Part shown: positions 31,862 through 38,658 of the stretch, one piece after another
How the letters are laid out: each line of letters starts with the position of its first letter
How positions within the stretch are numbered: position 1 is the stretch's first letter
Source: Chersky-267 sp034666965
GTDB lineage: Bacteria > Chloroflexota > Limnocylindria > Limnocylindrales > CSP1-4
DNA: 54,047 nt
Direction of reading: 5' to 3'
Assembly (NCBI GenBank): GCA_034666965.1
Contig: JAXDKT010000075.1
Location: forward strand, 1-54,047
Position numbers and translations under genes: made by a program
Notes under the pieces: generated by a model
The model's database searches: none
What the model saw: the letters and a program-made list of their open reading frames with translations, nothing else
What the model was told of the DNA's origin: nothing

Positions 31862-32419
31862 TCAGACCCGGGTCTGATACTCGCCGGTGCGGGTGTCGAT
31901 CCGGATCGTGTCGCCCTCCTCGACGAAGATTGGCACGGTCACGACCAGCCCCGACTCGGTCCGGGCCGGCTTGCGCGCGCCGGTCTGGGTGTCACCGGCG
32001 AAGCCGGGCTCGGTCTCGGTCACGACGAGGTCCACGGTGACCGGGAGCTCGACCCCGATCGTCTCGCCCTGGTAGCTCGTCCGGTCGAGGGTCATCCCGT
32101 CCTTGAGGTAGTGGACGGCGTTGTCGAGCTGCTCGGGGCTCAGCACGAACTGGTCGTATGTGTCGGTATCCATGAAGTGGAAGTCGTCGCCGTCGCGGTA
32201 CAGGTACTGGACGGGGCGCCGCTCCATCGAGGCTCGCGGCCACTTGGTGCCGGCCTGGAACGAGCGCTCCACGGTCTGGCCACGCTTGATGTTCCGGAGG
32301 GTGATCCGGACCTGGGCCGAGCCGCGACCCATCTTGATGTGGTGGTAGTCGAGGATCTGCCAGAGGTCGCCGTCGAGCTCGATCGCGACGCCCTTCTTCA
32401 GCTCACCGGTAGAGATCAT
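31862..32419 (-). CDS. efp: Elongation factor P with Arg at the modified tip
   Basis: Helps ribosomes through polyproline and similar stalls. The 185-aa length from ATG 32419 is standard; an upstream in-frame start would add 12 non-conserved residues. The KOW-like domain I reads MISTGELKKGVAIELDGDLW, then HHIKMGRGSAQVRITLRNIKRG. The tip residue, Lys34 in E. coli, is here Arg32 in GRG. Domains II and III show QYLYRDGDDFHFMDTDTYDQF and GLVVTVPIFVEEGDTIRIDTRTGEY. Arg at the tip is known from EarP-rhamnosylated EF-Ps. No earP or epmA is in the window, so the modification state is open. pepP lies directly upstream, a common arrangement. Confidence 0.97.
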   Translation of the reverse strand: MISTGELKKGVAIELDGDLWQILDYHHIKMGRGSAQVRITLRNIKRGQTVERSFQAGTKWPRASMERRPVQYLYRDGDDFHFMDTDTYDQFVLSPEQLDNAVHYLKDGMTLDRTSYQGETIGVELPVTVDLVVTETEPGFAGDTQTGARKPARTESGLVVTVPIFVEEGDTIRIDTRTGEYQTRV

Positions 32420-32483
32420 GCAGGCGGGCTCCTGGTGACCGGCGGACAGGGCCAACCGGCGACGGGTCTGGTGTGATGGCCCG

Positions 32484-32489
32484 ATTGTA
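32484..32489 (-). promoter_or_regulatory. Putative -10 box (TACAAT) before efp
   Basis: TACAAT lies in the 86-base gap between pepP and efp, 64 bases before the efp ATG. The -35 region at 17 bases (CGGCTG) is poor, so this is a weak internal promoter candidate for efp-xseA-xseB. Confidence 0.3.
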
Positions 32490-32505
32490 GCCCGCTACCC
32501 GTCGC

Positions 32506-33738
32506 TCAGCCGTCCACGACCAGTACCTCGCGCGGGAACGCGGTCAGCCGGCGGCACTGGCCGGCCGCCAGGTCGACCGCCAGCAGATCCTCGATCCGGA
32601 CGCCCATCTCGCCGTCGATGTAGATCCCCGGCTCGACGCTGAAGACCGTGGGGCTGGGCAGGGGCTCCTCGCTCCCGGTCCGGCTCAGGCGCGGCAGCTC
32701 GTGGGTCGCCAGACCGATGCCGTGTCCGGTGCCATGCCCGAACCGGTTGCCATGGCCGGCGGCAACGATGACGTCCCGCGCCAGTCGATCGACGGTGCGA
32801 CCGCTGGGCAGCGGGTGGCCTTCGCGGACGGCCTCGGCGATCCCTTCGATGGCGACCGCCTGGGCCGTCGCGACGACCTCGTAGACGCTCCGGTCGCGGG
32901 CCGTCGGCTCGCCAATGAACAAGGTCCTGGTCATGTCGCTCCGGTAGCCATCGACCCGCGCCCCGAAGTCGAACAGGAGCACGGTGCCAGCGCGGACCGG
33001 CCGGTCCCCGGGCGAGCCGTGCGGAAGAGCCGCTTCGGGACCGGCCAGACAGGCCACGTCGAAGGCCAGTCCGTCAGCCCCGCCGGTCCGGATGAGCCAC
33101 TCCACGCGGAGCGCCAGCTCGCGCTCGCTGACCCCCACTCGGATCTCGGGCAGCAGCGCGGTCAGGGCCCGGTCCGCCACCGCGCAGGCGGCCGCGATCC
33201 GCTCCACCTCCGCCGGCTCCTTGATGGCCCGATCGGCCTCCAGCCAGCCCTCGACCGGGAGCAGCTCGACCGCCGGCGCCGCGTCCGCCAGCATGGACCA
33301 GGTCGCATGACTGACGCTGCCGGCTTCGACCGCCACGCGCCGTGCCCCGAGCGAGCCGAGCAGCTCCGGCCAGCGCTCGCCGAGGTCGCCGTACACCGGC
33401 TCGACCCGGGCTTCGGGAGCCGCCCGCTCGGCCTGGAGGCGGTAGCGGCTGTCCGCCAGCAGGATGACCTCGTCGGCACCGACCAGGAACCAGCCCGACG
33501 AGCCGGCCACGCGATCCTCGCCATCGCCCAGGGCGAATCCGGTCAGGTAGCGGGCGTGCTCCGGCCGGATCCCGAAGTACGCGTCGAGCTCGGCCAGGGC
33601 CAGGCGCTTGCGCAACCGGGCGGTGCGCAGCGGCCGAGCCGTTCGATCGGCGGTCAGCCAGCGGGCCCGGTCCTGGGTCGTCGGCGGCGGCGCGAAGTCG
33701 TCGGGCTGGCCCGTTCCCACGATCCGCTCGACGGTCAT
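32506..33738 (-). CDS. pepP: M24 family Xaa-Pro aminopeptidase
   Basis: Removes N-terminal residues that precede proline, in the cytosol. The 410-aa protein has a creatinase-like N-domain (LRKRLALAELDAYFGIRPEHARYLTGFALGDGE) and the pita-bread catalytic domain. The five metal ligands are Asp257 and Asp268 (FDFGARVDGYRSDMTRT), His339 (FGHGTGHGIG), Glu369 (FSVEPGIYI) and Glu383 (GVRIED). GHGTGHGIGLATHELP is the full His block. The exact subtype (PepP or PepQ) cannot be told. The gene overlaps mltG by one base and precedes efp. An enzyme that handles proline peptides next to the factor that helps polyproline synthesis is a common pairing. Confidence 0.94.
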   Translation of the reverse strand: MTVERIVGTGQPDDFAPPPTTQDRARWLTADRTARPLRTARLRKRLALAELDAYFGIRPEHARYLTGFALGDGEDRVAGSSGWFLVGADEVILLADSRYRLQAERAAPEARVEPVYGDLGERWPELLGSLGARRVAVEAGSVSHATWSMLADAAPAVELLPVEGWLEADRAIKEPAEVERIAAACAVADRALTALLPEIRVGVSERELALRVEWLIRTGGADGLAFDVACLAGPEAALPHGSPGDRPVRAGTVLLFDFGARVDGYRSDMTRTLFIGEPTARDRSVYEVVATAQAVAIEGIAEAVREGHPLPSGRTVDRLARDVIVAAGHGNRFGHGTGHGIGLATHELPRLSRTGSEEPLPSPTVFSVEPGIYIDGEMGVRIEDLLAVDLAAGQCRRLTAFPREVLVVDG

Positions 33739-35114
33739 CAGTAGCCGTACTTCTTGAGGTTCGCCTGATGCTCCTTGTAGGTCTTGGCGAAGGCGTGCTT
33801 GCCACCGCTGTCGGGGATCGCCACGAAGAAGAAGTAGCCGGTCTTGTCGTCGGGCTCGAGGGCGGCGTCGATCGACGCCACGGTCGGAGTGCAGATCGGC
33901 CCCGGGGGCAGACCGCCAACGACGTAGCTCTGGTAGCCGGCCAGCGCATCGGGCACGGCGAATTCCTTCAGCGGCCCGCCCGGTGGCGACCAGAACGCAT
34001 AGTCCTTCCAGTTGGCAAAGTCGAGCGCGCCCAGCTGCATGGTGTCGTTGGCGTAGAGCACGGTCGGATCCGCGTTGAGGATGAACGGTGCGTTGTCGAG
34101 GCGGTTCTCGTAGACGCCCGCAATCAGGGGCCGCTCCTCGTCGAGGACTGCTTCGCGCTCGACGATCGACGCCAGGGTCAGGACCTGGTAGAAGGTCAGG
34201 CCGCGGTCCTTGGCGACCTTGAGCCGGTCCGGGCCGACCGATTCGTAGAACCGGTCGAGCATCTGGCGGATGAGCTCGTCGGGGGTCACGTCGGGCAGGA
34301 CCCGATAGGTGGCCGGTGCCAGGAAGCCCTCCAGCGAGGCGCCCTTGGGGAGATCCAGCCAGGGATAGTCGTCGAGGAGGCTCTTGGGCGGCTTGCGCGC
34401 TTCGTCGTAGAACGCCTTGACATCCATCTTGAGGGGCAGCGTTTCGAGCTTGGCGGTGATCTGCTCGAGGCGAAGGCCCTCGCGCAGCCCGATCGACACG
34501 GCCACGTCTTTCGACACGAGCAGGGCGGTCACGATCTGCTCGGGGGTCATGTTCCGGCGCAGGATGTAGGTCCCGGCCTCGAGCTTGCTGGCCAGGTCCT
34601 GCTCGCTCGAGATGAACACGAAGGCCCGTGCGTCGCGCAGAAAGCCCTGCTCCTGGAGACGACCGGCGATCAGCGCCGCGCTGTCGCCGTCGACCACCGT
34701 GAACTCGACCTGGCTCGCATCGGAGCTGGCCGGCTCGGTCAGGGCCGGGCCGAGGTCCTCGCGGACGAGCTCCTTGACGAAGGGCAACCCCAACGCGCTG
34801 GGGTTGTCCGAGGCCCAGTCGACGACCGCTCGGGCAACGACGGGCCGGAGGACCGTCAGCGACACGATGATCACGATCCCGGCGAGGACGGCCATGAACA
34901 GGATCAGCCGGACAAGGCCGCCAAGGCCGAAACCCCCGCTGGCGCGCGGCGCCTGGGGCGGCCGGCCACCCGCGCGGGGCGGATCGGGCCGCCGGCCGCG
35001 TCGGCCGCTCCGACTGGGCTCGGGTGGCCGGGCGTAATGCTCGTCGTCGATGTCGACGTCGGCCAGGTAGGCCTGGCCCCGGTCACGGGGACGACCGCCG
35101 CCGCGGATGGTCAT
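33738..35114 (-). CDS. mltG: Endolytic murein transglycosylase MltG
   Basis: Cleaves nascent peptidoglycan strands at the membrane and so sets glycan chain length. The 458-aa protein has a long Arg/Pro/Gly cytosolic tail (1-60) and one membrane helix (about 66-89, LVRLILFMAVLAGIVIIVSL). A LysM-like segment follows (VEFTVVDGDSAALIAGRLQEQGFL), then the YceG catalytic domain. The catalytic Glu319 is in LTLASIVEREA, preceded by KGASLEGFLAPATYRV and followed by NADPTVLYA and PGPICTPTVASIDAAL. The family usually has EGFLFPDTY, so FLAPATY is slightly divergent. ruvX lies directly upstream; ruvX-mltG adjacency is known from many Firmicutes and Chloroflexota. Confidence 0.95.
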   Translation of the reverse strand: MTIRGGGRPRDRGQAYLADVDIDDEHYARPPEPSRSGRRGRRPDPPRAGGRPPQAPRASGGFGLGGLVRLILFMAVLAGIVIIVSLTVLRPVVARAVVDWASDNPSALGLPFVKELVREDLGPALTEPASSDASQVEFTVVDGDSAALIAGRLQEQGFLRDARAFVFISSEQDLASKLEAGTYILRRNMTPEQIVTALLVSKDVAVSIGLREGLRLEQITAKLETLPLKMDVKAFYDEARKPPKSLLDDYPWLDLPKGASLEGFLAPATYRVLPDVTPDELIRQMLDRFYESVGPDRLKVAKDRGLTFYQVLTLASIVEREAVLDEERPLIAGVYENRLDNAPFILNADPTVLYANDTMQLGALDFANWKDYAFWSPPGGPLKEFAVPDALAGYQSYVVGGLPPGPICTPTVASIDAALEPDDKTGYFFFVAIPDSGGKHAFAKTYKEHQANLKKYGY

Positions 35115-35572
35115 CGCCGATCACCGGCGCGCGCCCGGGCGTCGAGCTCGTCCTGGAGAATGATGGCGGCCGCCTCTCGATCGACTCGGGCGCGGTTCGC
35201 GTCCCGCTGGGTGGCCGACGGCGGCCCGCCGGAGCGGCCCCGCTTCATCGGCCCGAGACGGCCCTCGGCGAGATGACTGGATAGCCGCTCGTCGCGGAGG
35301 GTCACTGGCAGGCGCACGAGAGGTGTGACGGCCTCGACCCACGCTCGGGTGACGCGCGCCTGCGGACCATCCGCGCCCGAAGCCTCGAGCGGCAGGCCGA
35401 CCACGAGCTCGGTCGCTCCCTGCTCGGCGGCCAGCCGGGCGATCGCGAGCGCGTCGCCACCGACCTCGCGTGCTCGCCGCAGCGTGGTCAGGGGCAGCGC
35501 GGCTCCGTCGGCGTCGGCCACGGCGACCCCGATCCGGCGCTCGCCCAGGTCGATCCCCAGGATGCGACTCAT
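35111..35572 (-). CDS. ruvX: Holliday junction resolvase-like RuvX (YqgF)
   Basis: RNase H-like nuclease proposed to resolve Holliday junctions and/or to process the 5' end of pre-16S rRNA. The 153-aa protein has the first acidic residue Asp8 (ILGIDLGERRIGVAVAD) and the second block ELVVGLPLEASGADGPQA with Glu. It also has LPVTLRDERLSSHLAEG, and VDREAAAIILQDEL with the last Asp. A Gly/Arg/Ser insertion (MKRGRSGGPPSAT) sits in the loop before the final helix. It overlaps the upstream baseplate-J-like gene and mltG by four bases each; alaS with ruvX in one operon is a frequent bacterial order. Confidence 0.95.
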   Translation of the reverse strand: MSRILGIDLGERRIGVAVADADGAALPLTTLRRAREVGGDALAIARLAAEQGATELVVGLPLEASGADGPQARVTRAWVEAVTPLVRLPVTLRDERLSSHLAEGRLGPMKRGRSGGPPSATQRDANRARVDREAAAIILQDELDARARAGDRR

Positions 35573-37389
35573 GGCGCGCTGCCCGACGGTGCCGGGCCGG
35601 CGGCGTCGCCATTGTCGGCCACGGTCAGGTCGATCCGGCCGTCGATGGTCGGGATCGACGACACGAACCCGGGCCAGGTGGCGATGGTGACCGTCCCGAA
35701 CCGACTCAGGACTGCGCGTGCCTCGTCGACAGACTTGCCCTTGATCGCGTCCCGAAGCGCGACCGGATCCAGGACCGGGACCGCCTCGCCCGCCGCGCTG
35801 ACCCGGAAGTCGACCAGCTCGCCATCGGCCGAGCCGGTGTCGTGCTCGGCCGTGACCGAGCCCTCGCGCAGCCGGCGCTCATTCGGGACCTGGGCCGCGA
35901 TGCGGGCCTGGGCGACGAGGTCGATCTGGCTCGTGTCGACGGCCACGACCGTGCCCGTGGCGGTGGCCGCCATCTGGAAGGTCGGCTGCTCGACGTCGAT
36001 GAGCGTGCTCGGGTCAGCCGAGGGGATGGCCGTCCCGATCTTGCCCGTCGCGGGGAAGACCGTCGCGCCCTGCGGCAGCTCATCGGGTGCGGCCGCCCAG
36101 GACGCGAACTGGGCCGCGATGTCCTTGGTCAGCTGGGCCAGGGCCGCGTCGATGTCCGACTGCTGGACGCGGGTGAACTCGTCCCGCTTGCCGCCGGTCA
36201 TCGGATCCGGGTTGGTCACCTTGATCACGACCGAGTTGTAGTTCGCGGGAACCACCCGCACCGCGTCGGCGCCAACGTTGCCGCTGGGGCCCGCCTTCAG
36301 GGCTCGGGCCGCGACGTCGCGCGATTGGCAGGTGATCTTGGGCGGATTGATGATCGCCACGGGCAGAAACACGCCCTCGTCGGTCTCGAAGCCGATGCCA
36401 CTGCCCGTCCGAGCCACGGTCCCGGCCGGGATCGTGTAGGACTTGGTCGGATCGCAGTTCGTCCAGCGGAGCGTACCCTTGGCCTTGGCCTGGACCACCC
36501 GCTTGCCGGTTGCCTCGAATTCGCCCGACGCCGTGAAGTCGCGGCTCAGCCGGGTCGCCAGGATGACCCCGCCGGCCGCATCCACGGAGGTGGCGTCCGG
36601 ATCCGCCCGGACCACGAACGGAACCGGCCCGATCGGGGTCGCGGCGGGCGTCACCACGACGGTCGCCTGGGGCAGCAGGACATAGCCCACGACGGCCACG
36701 ATGAGGAGCACGACCACGAGGCTGCCAAGGAGCGCCAGCGGCCGTCCCGAGAGCATCCCACGTGACCAGGTGCCCGGAACGACCCGAGCCGTCGCGGCGC
36801 TCGAGCGGGGCCTGGTCTCGGACGGTGGCGGGGGCAAGGGCGCGGGGCGCGGGGCGGGGACAAGGGTCGTCGGTGCCTCGGGCGGTGAGCCGGCCAGCAG
36901 GTCGGCGGACATCTGCTCAGCGGCCGCGGCGCGACCGTATGGAAGGTCGCCCCGGGCGGGAGCGCGAGGTTCACCGGCAGCGGCCTGGCCAGCAACTGCG
37001 GCGCCGCGCGGTCGGCGCCCCCTGTTGGGGCGCGCGTCGGGCAGGCCGGCGGGCCCCGAATCCACCGGTTGGCCCCCGGACGCGGAGGCCGGCGGGCCTT
37101 CGGACCCGGCCGTCGGCGCATTCGCGGTCTCGAACTCGGCGACCGAGGCGTAGACGGGCAGGCCGGCCGATGCCGCGATCGCCCGGGCGGCGGGGTCGGC
37201 GGCCACGATCGCCAGGACCCGGTTCCGCTCGAGCCCTTCGCGGGCCAAAAGCCGGAAATTGATCCGCGACGTCGCCAGGCGCGAGCCCGGTGGCAGGACG
37301 ATCGCGACGGCCTTGTCCCCTGCGGCGCGGATGCGGGTGGCCGCGGTGGTGATCTCGTCGTCGATGTCGAGGTACAGGATGGTGGCCAT
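35569..37389 (-). CDS. Single-pass membrane protein with Baseplate J-like extracytoplasmic domain
   Basis: A 606-aa protein in three parts. Residues 1-85 form a small cytosolic domain (MATILYLDIDDEITTAATRI, then VLPPGSRLATSRINFRLLAREG), of Rossmann-like alternation. A Pro/Ala/Arg-rich linker (86-210) leads to one membrane helix (216-239, PLALLGSLVVVLLIVAVVGYV). The outer part (240-606) is beta-rich. Its section with AKAKGTLRWTNCDP, YTIPAGTVARTGSGIGFETDEGVFLPV and LKAGPSGNVGADAVRVV follows the Baseplate-J/gp47 pattern (a G-T-I-P-x-G-T-x-x block and an A-G-x-x-G-N-V block). It is not part of a phage tail cluster here. An FtsA-like ATPase gene lies six bases upstream. The same pair is, as I recall, found in other Chloroflexota and in CPR bacteria. 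Function unknown; an envelope-assembly role is a guess. Confidence 0.85.
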   Translation of the reverse strand: MATILYLDIDDEITTAATRIRAAGDKAVAIVLPPGSRLATSRINFRLLAREGLERNRVLAIVAADPAARAIAASAGLPVYASVAEFETANAPTAGSEGPPASASGGQPVDSGPAGLPDARPNRGRRPRGAAVAGQAAAGEPRAPARGDLPYGRAAAAEQMSADLLAGSPPEAPTTLVPAPRPAPLPPPPSETRPRSSAATARVVPGTWSRGMLSGRPLALLGSLVVVLLIVAVVGYVLLPQATVVVTPAATPIGPVPFVVRADPDATSVDAAGGVILATRLSRDFTASGEFEATGKRVVQAKAKGTLRWTNCDPTKSYTIPAGTVARTGSGIGFETDEGVFLPVAIINPPKITCQSRDVAARALKAGPSGNVGADAVRVVPANYNSVVIKVTNPDPMTGGKRDEFTRVQQSDIDAALAQLTKDIAAQFASWAAAPDELPQGATVFPATGKIGTAIPSADPSTLIDVEQPTFQMAATATGTVVAVDTSQIDLVAQARIAAQVPNERRLREGSVTAEHDTGSADGELVDFRVSAAGEAVPVLDPVALRDAIKGKSVDEARAVLSRFGTVTIATWPGFVSSIPTIDGRIDLTVADNGDAAGPAPSGSAP

Positions 37390-37395
37390 GGGCGC

Positions 37396-38658
37396 CTAGA
37401 CCTTCATCGCCCGGAGGACGCGCCGGAGGGCCGCATCGAGCGGGTCCTCGCTGGCCTGTAGCTCGATCGCCTGGTAGGCCAGGCCAAGCGGCGTCACGTC
37501 CTGCTGATCGACCAGCAGGTCCGTGGCGTCGACGATCGAGGCGACCTGGCTGGGGGCCATCACCACCACCTCGGGGGGCCGGGCGAACGGGAGGTGCTTC
37601 CAGAACCGCTCGGCCTCGAGCGCGGCGCGGATCTCGGGCAGGCGCGAGCCCCCGCCGCACAGGTAGATCCGCCCGGGCAGCAGGTCGCCGGCCGAGAGCT
37701 CCTCGACGACCAGCTCGACGCCCGCCGACCAGACGGTCACATCGTCGGCCACGATCGCGCCGATTTCCTCGCGCCGGTCGACCTCCAGGCCGCGGGCATA
37801 GTCGACCTTGAGCGACTCGGCCCGCGGGAAGGGCAGATCGAGCCGATCCGCGATCGACTTGGTGAAGGCGCGGCCGCCCAGGGCGAACATCCGGGTGCCC
37901 TCGATCCCGCCCTGGCGGACGAGGGCGACGTCGGTCGTGCCGCCCCCGATGTCGATGAAGATCGCGCCCGACTGCTGGACCTGCTCGGCCCCCAGAACCC
38001 GGGCGACGGCGTACGGCTCGGCCACGATCTCGAGCAGCTCGAGGTCGAGCTGGCTGGCCACGCTCTCCAGCGCCCCCAGGTGGACCAGCGGCGCGAACGC
38101 ATCGAAGATGCCGATCTTGACGTAGCGACCGCGGAAGCCGACCGGATTGGTCACGGCGTAGCCGTCGATGCTGGCCGAGGTCACCGCGGCGTGGACCAGG
38201 CGCACGTCGACGTGGGGCAGGCCGGTCTCCCAGGTGATCGATCGCTCGGCCTCGCGCAGGGCGTCCTGTTGGACCGCGTCGATGAGCTTCTGGAGCTCGG
38301 CCTCGGTGATCGGCTGGTCGGGCTTCTTGCGTTCCTGGCTGTTCGTGGTGGTGAAGCCCTTGACCAGCTCGCCGGCGATGCCGATGACGACCTGGCTCGG
38401 CCGGAAGCCGGCCATCTCCTCGGCCTCCTGGAGCGCGACCGCGCAGTTGTCGACCACGGCAGCGATGTCGGCGACCGTGCCCGACTGCATGTGCGACAGG
38501 CCCTGACGCTTGCGACCGACGCCGCGGACCGTCCCCTGGCCGTGGTCGTCGATCTCGAACACGAGCGCCTTGGCGAACTCGGTCCCGATGTCGAGGGCGG
38601 TGCAGGCCGCCAGGGCCGGCATGTCGTCCCGTTGCCAGATGCGACGCCACAACGACAT
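37396..38658 (-). CDS. FtsA/PilM-like actin-fold ATPase
   Basis: A 420-aa cytosolic protein of the actin-like ATPase superfamily. Phosphate-1 loop: AALDIGTEFAKALVF region (21-30). An SHS2-like insert (SQVVIGIAGELVKGFTTTN) marks it as FtsA/PilM-like rather than MreB or DnaK. Phosphate-2 loop: IFIDIGGGTTDVALV (235-243). Adenosine motif: IYLCGGGSRLPEIRAAL. There is no C-terminal FtsZ-style membrane-targeting helix typical of FtsA (the end is ALRRVLRAMKV), though that last segment is basic and could be weakly amphipathic. It starts directly after the alaS stop and is followed by the baseplate-J-like membrane protein, its probable partner, by analogy with PilM, which binds the cytosolic tail of a single-pass membrane protein. 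Confidence 0.88.
   Translation of the reverse strand: MSLWRRIWQRDDMPALAACTALDIGTEFAKALVFEIDDHGQGTVRGVGRKRQGLSHMQSGTVADIAAVVDNCAVALQEAEEMAGFRPSQVVIGIAGELVKGFTTTNSQERKKPDQPITEAELQKLIDAVQQDALREAERSITWETGLPHVDVRLVHAAVTSASIDGYAVTNPVGFRGRYVKIGIFDAFAPLVHLGALESVASQLDLELLEIVAEPYAVARVLGAEQVQQSGAIFIDIGGGTTDVALVRQGGIEGTRMFALGGRAFTKSIADRLDLPFPRAESLKVDYARGLEVDRREEIGAIVADDVTVWSAGVELVVEELSAGDLLPGRIYLCGGGSRLPEIRAALEAERFWKHLPFARPPEVVVMAPSQVASIVDATDLLVDQQDVTPLGLAYQAIELQASEDPLDAALRRVLRAMKV

Noticed and set aside
35569..37389. A contractile tail or extracellular injection system, suggested by the Baseplate-J-like domain
   Set aside because: The protein has a membrane helix and a cytosolic domain, and no sheath, tube, spike or AAA ATPase gene is present.
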